A stretch of 64,000 bases of DNA, taken from assembly GCF_025370935.1 (NCBI RefSeq), contig NC_133500.1, positions 4,705,487 through 4,769,486 of the forward strand. The letters are read 5' to 3'. A program made the position numbers and the translations under genes. The DNA is from Choristoneura fumiferana. Taxonomy: Eukaryota > Arthropoda > Insecta > Lepidoptera > Tortricidae. Positions 24,841-34,986 of this stretch are shown in pieces (the first letter of the stretch is position 1; each line of letters opens with the position of its first letter). Below the pieces are notes generated by a model. It searched no databases. It had not been told where the DNA came from and was given only the letters and a program-made list of their open reading frames with translations.

Positions 24841-24877
24841 TTCAAAATCAACTATCTCTTTACAGATCAAACGCACG
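24840..24877 (+). other. 3' splice site and 5'UTR part of exon 2, paralogue 2
   Basis: actatctctttacag ends at 24865, followed by 12 leader bases and the ATG at 24878. It mirrors paralogue 1 and decides the start. Confidence 0.7.
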
Positions 24878-25729
24878 ATGTACTGGATCACCTTCATTCT
24901 CCTCCCGGGAGTCCTCTCCGAAATGACCATCAATATTTTTGGGGGTCCCAACCCCAAGGTTGAAGTCTCCGGATCACAGACTGACGTCATCAGCGACGCA
25001 GAGCGCAGCGCTTTCCGCATCAACGATGCTGAACTCAAGGAAGCTGCAAATAAATTCTATGGCATGCCTCCAAGTGACATTTTTGTAAGAGGACCGACCC
25101 CGTGGGATGATTTGTACAAACGATACGGCTGGACTGAAATCAGCAGAACTTTGGTGCCTAAAAATCCAAAAATTTTAAGCTATAGAGCAGATCAGACCGT
25201 GATTGCTTCAAAAAACTTTCATAATGATGGTTCAAATCCTACCACTTACTCAGCTGCGGTTACACAGCTGGAGGAGAATACTGTCAGGCATTTTTGGACT
25301 AGAATCGGCTATGCGACAGTTACACAGAAGATTGATTACAACATCAATGTAGGAAATGACGGACTTGTCAAAATTATCGATAAAAACTCATTTCTTGAAG
25401 ACAGCGGAAACGCACTCCCAGTAACAATTGGCTCGAAGTCGTCAAGGAACATTACTCTTCAGTCTGGAGAAACAGCAGTTGCCGTGTTGACAGCTACTAA
25501 AGGAGAAATAGATGTAGAGGTGGAGTTTGAAGCTTCTTTAGCTGGAAACGCTGCAGCAAATTATGCATTGACGTACAAAGGTCACCATTTTTGGGCGTTT
25601 GAAATAAATACTTTGCTGGATGCTGCTGGACTGCCGAAGACAGTGTCTTGGATGGAGACCGTCACAATCGGTTTCTTTGCTGACGAAGAAGTGTTAACTT
25701 TTAGTTTAAATGGAACTCGTATTCAGTGA
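24878..25729 (+). CDS. YP4/spherulin-2A-like secreted protein, paralogue 2
   Basis: 283 codons, same length as paralogue 1 and collinear with it without gaps. The frame is open further upstream (to 24794), but the true start is taken as 24878 because an intron acceptor ends at 24865 and the protein from here begins MYWITFILLPGV, matching the MYR start of paralogue 1. Signal peptide about residues 1-14; DAERSAF, GPTPWDDLY, KNFHND and GEIDVEVEFEASL are all conserved. It differs mainly in 60-68, 82-84, 92-108 and 160-195. No cysteine. It lies about 1.27 kb downstream of the stop of paralogue 1 in the same direction, so the pair is a tandem duplication; the spacer holds the first exon and promoter of this gene plus a SINE fragment. 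Probable role as for paralogue 1: a secreted yolk-type or aerolysin-fold protein. Confidence 0.84.
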   Translation: MYWITFILLPGVLSEMTINIFGGPNPKVEVSGSQTDVISDAERSAFRINDAELKEAANKFYGMPPSDIFVRGPTPWDDLYKRYGWTEISRTLVPKNPKILSYRADQTVIASKNFHNDGSNPTTYSAAVTQLEENTVRHFWTRIGYATVTQKIDYNINVGNDGLVKIIDKNSFLEDSGNALPVTIGSKSSRNITLQSGETAVAVLTATKGEIDVEVEFEASLAGNAAANYALTYKGHHFWAFEINTLLDAAGLPKTVSWMETVTIGFFADEEVLTFSLNGTRIQ

Positions 25730-26027
25730 GCTGTGTTAAATATAAGTACTGTTTTACATTTAACGCAGACCTACTCAGATGCCTTACAAATTTTGCTAAT
25801 TTTGTTTCTTGAACCCTGTTCTGCTATTTAAAAAAATTAAGAGTTATATGTGTGTGTAAACAAATAATTTCATCAATTAAATTTATTGTGTTTTGTTTTT
25901 TTTTGCATATGACGTGAATGAAATGTCTGATTCTAACTAACCTGATGTGTATTACTGTTAATATTAATACCCATATCGAGCTATTTCACCTGATGAACCT
26001 TTTCTATCACTACCTAGCTATCTTACC

Positions 26028-26620
26028 TTTTGCAGGTGGTAGGACCTTGTGCAAGTCCGTCCGGATTAAGATTGTTTTTTTGGAATCTTTTTGTATTTTT
26101 TATTTCAATTCCAAATTTTTTGTTGCTTTTACGGTCATCCCGTAAAACCTATATCGAAAATACAAACTGAAATATACATGCACAGAAAAACCAGAAAAAT
26201 AAGACCAGCGCTGGGAATCGAACCCAGGTCCTCGGCATTCCGTGCCGTGTGCTATACCGCTACACCACCGCTGGACAACGATACAGACACGAATTTCTCC
26301 TATGCATCTCATATCTCAGCTTGTGTTGTTTCTTATTTAGCCACTTAAGCAGCGACACTAGCGACATCCGTCCGGATTGCTACCACCATCTTGCTCGCTA
26401 ATCCTGCCGTGAAGCAGCAGTGCTTGCACTGTTGTGTTTCAGCGTGGAGAGTAAGGCAGCCGTTGAAATTACTGGCACTTGAGGTATCCCATCTTAGACC
26501 TCTAGGTTGGCAACGAATCTGAAATCCCCCTAGTGTTACAGGTGTCTATGGGCGGTGGTGATCTCTTACCTTCAGGAGACGAGCAAGTACGTTTACCGTC
26601 GAGTCGAATAAAAAAAATGA
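26028..26620 (+). mobile_element. Family B split by a family-C SINE
   Basis: B starts ttgcaggtggtaggacc and is interrupted at about 26068. C occupies about 26069-26369 and B then resumes with gctaccaccatcttgctcgc. The 12-bp tccgtccggatt is duplicated at the junctions. Confidence 0.85.
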
Positions 26621-27055
26621 AAATTGCAAATGAGGCTGAAGGTTTATCTCACCGGTTCAGTAACAGCTGATCCATTCTAGCCTAGAAGACGCTTTATCAT
26701 TCCGGAAACAGACGATGGAAGCGAATCCCATAATATTCCTTAGCAGTTCCCAATATGAAATATAAAGTGAATCGCTTCCCCGCCAGGATTTCCGTTGGTG
26801 AAAAATTACTTAACACCAGATGAGCCGCATGCCCGTTTGTCAGCTATTAAACAAAAATTCCTCTATAGTATAAAGTACGCATAAAGTTTCAGAGTTGTCC
26901 GCAAATTCTCAAACAGTACTTAGTGCAATTAACGACAAATTGTTATTGTAGTCCAAACAACCGAAGTTTCGGATTGGAACAAATATTTGATAATTATTTC
27001 GGTGTCTAGGACTTTGCCGGCAGTGTTGGTACAAGTTAAGCATGGTACAGTTACG
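26620..27055. other. No gene
   Basis: LINE tail remnant at about 26810-26850 (agatgagccgcatgcccgtt); otherwise nothing. Confidence 0.4.
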
Positions 27056-27195
27056 CCCTGTTTAACCATCCATTGATTTAATTTTATTTGACGGATAAAT
27101 GTGATGCCGGCTCTGTTTGTTTTGTTCGAATAGACAGAGACAGCATCGCATTTATCCGTGAAATAAAATCAATCAACGGGTGATGAAACGGCCCC
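27055..27195. mobile_element. Palindromic MITE, family P
   Basis: Hairpin with accatccattgattt and its complement; loop gttttgttcgaa as in other copies. Confidence 0.85.
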
Positions 27196-27494
27196 TTACA
27201 ATCGTATTAATCACCAATCAGCGTCTTTGCTCCTGAAGTCCCATCTACCCCATTGTTGACGGATCAACAATGGGCTAGATTGGGCAAAAAATATATATTT
27301 TGCCATCGGTTATCTAACCGATTTTCATCTAGTCAGAAAAAAAATGACAATATTTTTTCTTTTGCCAATCAAACACAAACAATTTCGAAGTGAAAAGCAA
27401 GCTACCAATTTTTATTTCCTGAAATATAACAAAAATTCCATCACGGTTTTCATTTCCGTCGCATGGAGGAGACCCGTGCAAAGATTTATGTCTA

Positions 27495-27780
27495 TGCTTC
27501 AGCCTATCTTAGCCTACTGCTGAATATAGGTCTCACTGCATGCACTGAGCACGATCCTCAGCCACTCTCATCCAGTTCTAGCCAGCCACCTTGCGAAGAT
27601 CACAGCTCCACCTAGTCCGAGGGCATCCAACACCACGCTTGCCGATCCGCGATCTCCACTCAAGAACTCGTTTACCCCAGCGGTTATCGGTTCTTCGGCT
27701 GATATGGTCGGCCTACTGCCACTTCAGTTTTCTTATCCGGTGAGCTATGTCGATGACTTTAGTTCTCTGATTAGTCTAGT
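27495..27780 (-). repeat. RTE-type LINE 3' end, coding remnant
   Basis: Minus-strand copy running from the 3' end near 27495 into the terminal coding part (ctccacctagtccgagggca). Confidence 0.7.
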
Positions 27781-28480
27781 GTCTAGGGTTTAGTTTTCTG
27801 TCTATGTTAATGTCTCTACTTAGCGGTTCCGAATTTGGTATTTGATATGAATCCCGTAGGAATTTCGGGATAAAAAGTAGCTTATGTGGTAAGTATTTCA
27901 AACGTCCAGCTGTCTATTTTTTCCCATGATATTGAAACTGGCACGTGTAAACCAGCACACACTTGGTTTGGCAAAGGCACTGCCGTGCGTCCAGTTTGTT
28001 TATTTTGATTGAATCGTCATCGGGTTTGATGACCTTCGCAGAAGACGCAAATATGTGACTGGTTTTTCCACAAAACATACCCGTGTAGTTGCTTAGAATG
28101 TCCCAAGCTGCGTGTAATATAGTTAAGTATAGCGAGTTGGACTTGCGTACTGAGGGTTATATTATATATACGAATTTGAACCACATTGAAAAATAGATAG
28201 GTACATTGTTATGAAAAAACAAATGGAGTTAAATGAAATAACAATTTATTTTTGCTTAGTCACGGCAGCAAATGGTTTTTAGGGTTCCGGAGCCAAAATG
28301 GCAAAAACGGAACCCTTATAGTTTCGCCATGTCTGTCTGTCTGTCTGTCTGTCCGTCCGTCCGCGGCTTTGCTCAGGGACTATCAATGCTAGAAAGCTGT
28401 AATTTTGCACGGATATATATGTAAACTATGCCGGCAAAATGCTTACTTACCGCAATGCAATCTTATAGATAATTCAATAA
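27780..28480. other. Family J and K fragments, no gene
   Basis: 27850-27930 is a J-type remnant; 28278-28400 is the ttccg/ctgtctg edge of family K. Confidence 0.5.
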
Positions 28481-28489
28481 AATGTTATT

Positions 28490-28800
28490 CTTGCAACAAA
28501 CTATATTTGGAGTCTTTTTGTATTTTTTATTTCAACTCAAAATTTGTTACTTTTACGGTCATCCCGTAAAACCATATCAAAAATACAAACTGAGACATGG
28601 ATGCACAAAAACAGGTCCTCAGCATACCGTGCTGCGTGCCATACCCCTACACTACCACTGGACAGGAGTACAGACACGAATTTCTCCTATGCACACATAT
28701 CTCAGGTTGCTTATTTCTACTACGCTACTTAAGCAGCAGCACTAGCACGGAATGCTGAGGACCTGGGTTCGATTCCCAGCGCTGGTCTCTTTTTCTGGTT
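28490..28800 (+). mobile_element. SINE family C, rearranged
   Basis: Carries the ctttttgtattttttatttc block, a degraded tRNA-like head at 28610-28670, and a second head end (ggttcgattcccagcgctgg) at 28768-28787. Confidence 0.65.
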
Positions 28801-28979
28801 TTTCTGGGCATCAATGACAAACTATATGTAAAGTAAAATATTTTATTCTAATTAAAGGAGTTTTATACAGCTCAAACATAATGAAATGACAAATTAATAC
28901 TTACTGGTACTAGTCTTATCCATATTAAACTTGTAATCGCTACTTCAAATCCGCTCTCTAGTAATAAAATAGCCATTTT

Positions 28980-29225
28980 AGTCATCATCATCATCGTAAT
29001 AATCTCAGCCGATATTCATCGTACTACGGTCTACCTCCTCTCAGAAGTCCCACGTCGTTCCCACGCGAACCCAATGCGCGTTCGAAACATCGCGATTGTA
29101 GGTGTGTATGTTCCCTCACGATTTTTTAATAAAAGTTATGGCAAATTTTAAATGTAATATCGCACAAAAATTCCGAAAAACTCAGTGGTGGGAATCCGAG
29201 ATAGATAGGGCGTAGTTGAACCCAA
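28980..29225 (-). repeat. SINE family A, diverged
   Basis: Recognisable by gttcccacgcgaacccaatg and caaattttaaatgtaat; no clean head. Confidence 0.55.
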
Positions 29226-29312
29226 TAGGCGATACAAAATTACAAATAAAACACATAGCAAAGTAAATATTGAAAATAAAATAAAAATAAAGGAATCACA
29301 CGTTTTCAATAA

Positions 29313-29318
29313 TTTATT
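29313..29318 (-). terminator. Polyadenylation signal, paralogue 3
   Basis: aataaa on the minus strand (tttatt on +), about 82 bases past the stop codon at 29400. Confidence 0.6.
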
Positions 29319-29399
29319 ATTAACGCTTCTAAAAACATAACTAAGTTGAACAAACGAGTAAATTAAAGCTTAAAATTGTAAATAAAATTTGTAAATTAA

Positions 29400-30263
29400 C
29401 TACATTGGCCTCCCGTTCGAATCGTAAGCTGTGACTCGCTCATCAGAAAAGAAACCAATATGTATGTGCTCCTTCCACACAACAGTTCTAGGCAAGCCGC
29501 CAGCATCCAAAACTGAATTGATATCAAACGACCAGAAATAGTGTCCATTATGTTTGTTACCATAGTTAGTAGCAACGGACCCTTCTAACGACGCTTCATA
29601 TTCCACTTCAACATCCATCGTTCCTTTCGAAGCAGTCAACTCAGCTACAGCAGACTGTCCAGGCTGCAATGTAATGCTAATAGAAGCCTTCGAACCAAGT
29701 TTTACTTGAACCGTATTAACTTTTTCTTCACCAAATGTACTCTTGTAAGAAAAGCTGGTCGTACCACCGACGCTTCCAACACCTACATCAACCTTGTAAT
29801 TTATCTTCTGACCTACAGTTAAAGAGCCAGACTTAGTCCATTTGTGAGTGGCTGTATTGTCTTCTACGTGAGAAATGTCACCAGCATAAGTAGCTGGACG
29901 TGGGCTGCGGTTATGGAAATTCTTCTTAGCAACAATGATCGGTTGAGATTGTATGCCGAGAACTCTAGCGCTTCTGACTTTAAGTGTTCTCCTGACTTCA
30001 GACCATCCGAAACGTCTATAAAGATCATCCCAGGGCGTTGGACTCTTCACATAAGCATCGCTCGGGCGGCCTCTAGCTAACTTGTCGACAGCGTTTTTGA
30101 GGTCGTTGTCGTGAATCCGGAAGGTGCCACGTTCAGCGTCGCTGATGATGTCGGTGGTGGAACCGAAGAAGTTGACCCTGGAGTTCTGACCGCCAAGGAT
30201 TTCGACGGTGATCTCGGAGAGGGCGAGGGCTGGGAGTAAGAGGATGAGGATTTTGGAGATCAT
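29400..30263 (-). CDS. YP4/spherulin-2A-like secreted protein, paralogue 3 (diverged)
   Basis: 287 codons on the minus strand, tail-to-tail with paralogue 2. Signal peptide MISKILILLLPALALS. The core landmarks remain: SDAERGTF, SPTPWDDLY, KKNFHN, GSKASISITLQPGQSAVAEL and TMDVEVEYEASLEG, but identity with the other two is clearly lower (about half by eye), so it split off earlier. Region about 120-225 is the same Ser/Thr-Val-rich beta module, with a more basic face. No cysteine. The ATG lies 9 bases after a strong polypyrimidine-CAG acceptor, like its paralogues. A polyadenylation signal lies at 29313-29318. Assignment to the family is firm; whether it is a yolk protein or a defence-type aerolysin-fold protein cannot be told from sequence. 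Confidence 0.83.
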   Translation of the reverse strand: MISKILILLLPALALSEITVEILGGQNSRVNFFGSTTDIISDAERGTFRIHDNDLKNAVDKLARGRPSDAYVKSPTPWDDLYRRFGWSEVRRTLKVRSARVLGIQSQPIIVAKKNFHNRSPRPATYAGDISHVEDNTATHKWTKSGSLTVGQKINYKVDVGVGSVGGTTSFSYKSTFGEEKVNTVQVKLGSKASISITLQPGQSAVAELTASKGTMDVEVEYEASLEGSVATNYGNKHNGHYFWSFDINSVLDAGGLPRTVVWKEHIHIGFFSDERVTAYDSNGRPM

Positions 30264-30300
30264 GGTGAAGATCTGGAAGCAGAAGATAAAACTGTTTGGC
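30264..30300 (-). other. 3' splice site and 5'UTR part of exon 2, paralogue 3
   Basis: On the minus strand, ttttatcttctgcttccag is followed by nine bases (atcttcacc) and the ATG at 30263. The acceptor AG is at 30274-30273. Confidence 0.75.
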
Positions 30301-30339
30301 TTGGACTTGTAGAAAAAAACGTTGGTAAACTGTCAATTA

Positions 30340-31600
30340 GTAAAAATTATGGTTTAGTGCAATCGTATATAATTTAAAACAGTCAACTATTCGCGATGTA
30401 CTCGAACGTGATTCCAAACGGTTAAAATGGGTTTTTCAGTGATATTATAAGATGTTTCTAAAAATGTTTAAACAATTAATTCATTGGAGATCAAGTCAAC
30501 TAGAATAATGTTATAAAAACAAAAAAAACATAGGTATCTCAGTTCTTAAAGCATTGTTAATGTTATTACGAGATTGTGAAAAGTCACTTAAATAGATAAT
30601 CATGAAAAACTTGACAATACTACATATATTATTATTATTATTTCTCTTGTTGCTTACAACATCTCTCCTAGGAGGTAAAATATTACACGGGCCTAAGCCA
30701 AGTGCTTTTATATTGATGTTCAATAATGATATGGATAAAAAATTGCGTACTATTCGGCATGTATTGAGGATGACTGTTTTCTGTGAGAGTGTGTAGGCGG
30801 ATGGGTGTATATCGAGAGCGCGGAGGCTACCATGGAGCGTGTTTGGAATAACGCCTGTTGTGGAAAGAATGATCGGAAAAGGCTTTACGCTATGAACCTG
30901 CCACTGTGTTTTTATCTCTTTAGCGTGAACATCTTGTCAAGATAAGTTAACTACTATTAATATTTTGTTGAAAGAAAAAAGTTATTATTAAAAAAAAGCT
31001 GTATTTAAATTGTTTAAACATTTTTTTTAATTGATCCCTTGTCTGTCGTGATAATTTTGGCTATAATTTGTCACATTGAAGTCCCAGTGTAATAATAACT
31101 TTATTAAAGTTCAAGTCAATCGAACCGCTGGGAGTCTGGGAGTGTTCCAAAAACTGTTCTCCTAAACATAGTGGTAAATGAAAGCTTGTAAAAAATCCTC
31201 AGCGACATTTTTTTAAGTCAGTTAAAAATAAAATTTGTCTTACCTTACAGATTTTCTGCTATTGAACTTCACTTTACAATGACTCCAAACTCAATGGCTT
31301 CTTCGATGCATGTATGAGTTTATATGTCAACTGAAAATGACGTAAAAGCTACCCGGTTTACCCGTTATATGTTATCCTTTCAGTGACTAAACTAACTTAG
31401 ACGTACAATAGATATTTAGTAATGCAACACTTTAGTAATTTTGATTGGATTCTCCTTTTCTTATGCACGTTAGAAAATGGGATTTAGGGCTTCTAGATGC
31501 GATTATAAGCTTTTGCTAACTGTTCGTCTGTCACAGGGTATCTTATGAACCATATGACGATGGATGGGTCCATATCCGCTCGCATACTTATTGAAAGTCC
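30340..31600. other. 5' side of paralogue 3, no coding
   Basis: Should hold intron 1, exon 1 and promoter of paralogue 3. AT-rich and poor in known repeats. Short frames at 30511-30796 have no support. Confidence 0.45.
31243..31330 (-). promoter_or_regulatory. Candidate exon 1 donor and TATA-like box, paralogue 3
   Basis: On the minus strand a strong donor (ctgtaag/GTAAGA, G at 31243) would make a 971-bp intron to the acceptor at 30273. A TATAAA-like motif lies on the same strand near 31328-31323, about 80 bases upstream of the donor. Both are consensus matches only. Confidence 0.3.
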
Positions 31601-31608
31601 GAATGTAA

Positions 31609-31785
31609 TCCTTATTTCTGTCCATTGTAAAGGTTGCCTGGAAGAGATCGCTCTGAAGCGATAATGCCGCCTATTGCTTACCTAAGAAAATCTCTATGTA
31701 TATACTTACTTGTGTTTTCTGTACTGCTTGCTGTGTTGGTGTACAATAAAGAGTTATTGTATTGTATTGTATTGTAATGTTTGTC
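31609..31785 (+). repeat. Repeat family G, intact
   Basis: Ends gtacaataaagagttattg and a (gtatt)n run. Confidence 0.75.
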
Positions 31786-31807
31786 AGTTTTATCGTTTGT
31801 CATAACT

Positions 31808-31991
31808 CTTTTTAACCCCTGACGCAAAAAGAGGGGTGTTATAAGTATGTATCTATGTAGGTCAACTCTTTATTGCACATAAAAATAAAAATACAAATAC
31901 ACAGATAGGAGAACAAAGGCGAGCTTATCCCTAAAGAGGGATCTCTTCCAGCTAACCTAGTCAATAGAAACATTTTTTTTTATAAAAAATG

Positions 31992-32022
<31 letters not shown>

Positions 32023-32345
32023 CTGACTGTGGCACCGTAGCTCTTAAACGGGTTGACCGATTTGAATGCGGTTCTCAAGCGGTTCTTAGCCATGTTTTAT
32101 CAAAATCGGTTCAGCCGTTTATGAGATATTGAACTTTGAAGTGAGAATGAGTGGCATTTTGCCGTTTCGGCCGTTGCAGCCGCCGCACCAGCCTTCAATG
32201 ATGTCTTAGCAAGATGAGACGGCGCCAATGTGTCCACACATGTGGCGTCCCAAATAAGCGGCCGTCCCATTTGCCAAGGAACAAGCGTCATTCCGTCAGG
32301 TCTCTTGCCATCATCACGAGCTGAACCAACCGGTTTTTGTTGGTT
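31808..32345 (+). repeat. Family F with two insertions
   Basis: First insert 31845-31993 is a family-G-like fragment (aactctttattgcacat) and is followed by (GT)n; the second is the LINE fragment at 32155-32330. Confidence 0.7.
32155..32330 (-). pseudogene. LINE polyprotein fragment
   Basis: On the minus strand a short frame with RPDG just upstream, then MTLVPWQMGRPLIWDATCVD and TLAPSHLAKTS. This DG-x-T-x-x-PW...WDxTCxDTLA signature recurs in C-terminal parts of insect non-LTR elements. It is about 60 codons, cut off on both sides, and sits inside a family-F repeat. No independent function. Confidence 0.6.
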
Positions 32346-32760
32346 AGGTTAATTGTTCAGAATTTTTTACAAAACAAACCTAACCTAACCTATAATTTTC
32401 TATTGGACGACCATTTAAAATTTTGAGAAAAAATTAAGGTTTTAGTAGGATAAAAATTATGACAAGCGATGATTCGGAGAAAAAATACGGTATGACTAGC
32501 GAAGAGTATGCGAACTTTGGCGCTCCCCGGATAGACACAAAGTTCAAAATTAAAGGGATTATTATTATACCCATAGTAACGTAAAATGAGAGATTGAGAG
32601 AAGCATGATGACAGTCATCTTTAATCAATTTAAGCTATACTTATGAATGTCAAAAAAATCTACCACCGGTTCGGAAAAACCTCTGTCGAGAAGAGCCCAA
32701 CAGGAAACTCAACGTGGCATACAAAATAATAAAATTTAGGCAACCCAGCGGGAATTGGGG
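32345..32760. other. No gene
   Basis: AT-rich sequence without recognised repeat. Confidence 0.4.
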
Positions 32761-32764
32761 GTCA

Positions 32765-33225
32765 TCCAAAAATGGCTGAACCGATTTTGATGAAACATAT
32801 CTAAGAACCATCGCTAGAAAACCTGCTTTCAAATAAAAAAACCGCATTCAAATCGGTCCACCCGTTTAAGAGCTACGGTGCCACAGACAGACAGCAGGTT
32901 TGCAGGTGGCAGGACCTTGTGCAAGGTCCGCCCGGACCATCTTGCTCGCTAATCCTGCCGTGAAGCAGCAGTGCTTGTACTGTTGTGTTTCGCTAATAAG
33001 ACAGCTGAAATTACTGGCAGGTATCTCCTCTAGGTTGGCAACGCATCTGCAATCCCCCTGGTGTTGCAGGTGTCTATGGGCGGCGGTGATCTCTTACCGT
33101 CATGAGACCCACTTGCTCATTTGCCATACAGTCGAATAAAAAAAAAGACAGACAGACATAAAGACACGCAGACACATAGCGGTCAAACTTATAAAACCCC
33201 TCTTTTTGCGTCGGGGTTAAAAATT
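32765..33225 (-). repeat. Family F split by family B
   Basis: F up to cacagacagacag at 32893, B at about 32894-33146 ending in an A-run, then gacagacag again and the rest of F to 33222. Confidence 0.82.
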
Positions 33226-33289
33226 GCTAAATGTGGCTCCGTTGCGGTACTCAGCATAAATTCTGAAATATATGATGAAAATATATAAA

Positions 33290-33415
33290 ATGGTCAATGG
33301 TGTGCGTCAATTCCCTAATCTGAGCCAATGTGGAAACTATGGCCCAAGCCCTCTCTTTCTGAGGAGAGGCCTCTGCCTAGGTAGGCCGTATATATTGTAA
33401 CTAGGATGACAATGA
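33290..33415 (+). repeat. SINE family A, tail part
   Basis: Contains actatggcccaagccctct and a degraded gtaggccgtatatatt end. Confidence 0.65.
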
Positions 33416-33674
33416 TTATGACGACTAAATAGTTTGCTAATACATTTTTACCCACTACGGAATGGAGAAGGTATTTCCGTTTAGGGAGAGACGTGTGTTT
33501 GTTTGTTATTCATGCACTCTGACTCAAGAATAGCATAACCTTCCTGTTTTTAACCTAAGTAAGTATTTGACGCGTTAAGGAAACAATTCCTTACGCATAA
33601 CATGACGGCTTGCTGTTAAAGAATCTGACATAGTCATTTAGTAAACCCTGCGCAGGATTTTGAAATAAGTACCA

Positions 33675-33890
33675 AAAAAAAACTAAAAGGAATAAAATAA
33701 GTCTAGTGGTCTAGATGTCTATCAAGAAGCTCATTTAAGGTTCAACAGTCGGTACCCATTCAAATCGTAACCAGCTCAAAAAATCTTGGTAATGGGTCCC
33801 GACTGTTGAACCTTAAATGAGCTTCTTGACAGAGTTCTAGACCACTAGACTTATTTTCTTCCTTTTAGTTTTTAAGGCAGTCGGGTTTTT
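33675..33890. mobile_element. Foldback element
   Basis: About 85-bp inverted arms: aataagtctagtggtctaga ... gttcaacagtcgg, and the complement at the right, around a loop of about 45 bp. A half copy lies at 3396-3505. Confidence 0.85.
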
Positions 33891-34325
33891 TGATTTATTA
33901 AATTTAATGATTTTTATTTTATACTTTTTTCATATTTCTGTGAAAATAGTACATTAAAAGTATTATAATCCATATACATATATTTATATTGGGCTAATTA
34001 TTAGCTTTCATTTGATTCCCATATTGTTACAATACAAAAGTTTTTTTTTATTCCTTTGCCATATTTTTTTTCGCAGACGTCATGTTGAAATATTATATAT
34101 ATGTCACTCCGACAGTTATGACAAATCCAATGATACCTCATATGTTACAATCCGTCCAGCCGTTTAGGCTGCAGCGAGGACCAAAGAAATGGACATACAT
34201 ACATACATACATACGCTCGAAAAACATAACCCTCCTTCGGGCAGTCGGGTAATTACCAGTTTTTAACCTCCGACGCAAAAGGAGGGGTGTTATAAGTTCG
34301 GCGCTAAGTGGCTTCATATCTATAA
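33890..34325. other. No gene; (ACAT)n and family F edge
   Basis: (acat)5 at 34195-34214 and a family-F start (aacctccgacgcaaaagg) at 34265. Confidence 0.5.
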
Positions 34326-34326
34326 T

Positions 34327-34905
34327 AATAATAAATATCATGGGACACTTGACACCAATTGACCTAGTCCCAAACTAAGCAAAGCTTGTACTATGGTTAC
34401 CAGGCAACGGATAAACACACTTATGTAGATAAATACATACTTAAATACATTATTAAACATCCAAGACCCTGCCCCGGCCGGGAATCGAACCCGGGGTCGT
34501 CCAATTACATGGGATCCTTTCGACTGCCATAATTTTATAAGTCATAATGTAATGTTTGTCATAATAATTATTAGTCATAATTTTTTTTTCCCTCTGAAAC
34601 CGTGCATTTTTCATAACTTTTTAAATGGTTATGCTGTAGAACTCTATATGTTAGGTTAGGTTTGTTTTATAAAATGGTTTCAGAGAAAAAAAGAATTATG
34701 TCAAACATTACATTATGACTAACAATTTTCTACCAGTCAATATAGACCCTAAATACATACTTAAATACATATTAAACATCCATGACCCGAAAACAAACAT
34801 TCGTATTATTCATACAAATATCTGCCCCGGCCGGGAATCGAACCCGGGACATCAAGCTTCGTGGTCAGGTTCTTTAACCCCTTGGCCATCCGGTCGTCAA
34901 ACTCT
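34327..34905 (-). repeat. Two family-D SINE parts with a foldback between
   Basis: D sequence at 34327-34498 and 34738-34900, both with gggaatcgaacccgg. Between them, 34530-34730 has inverted arms around gtcataatgtaatgtttg. Confidence 0.65.
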
Positions 34906-34986
34906 GAAACGCGATCTCTGAAACGGATAGACCGATTTCGATGCGGTTTTTATGTAAAAACCCCCCGCCGCGCGCCGTTCTTAGCT

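Noticed and set aside
26215..26275. tRNA gene on -
   Set aside because: Head of a family-C SINE nested in another repeat, not a free tRNA.
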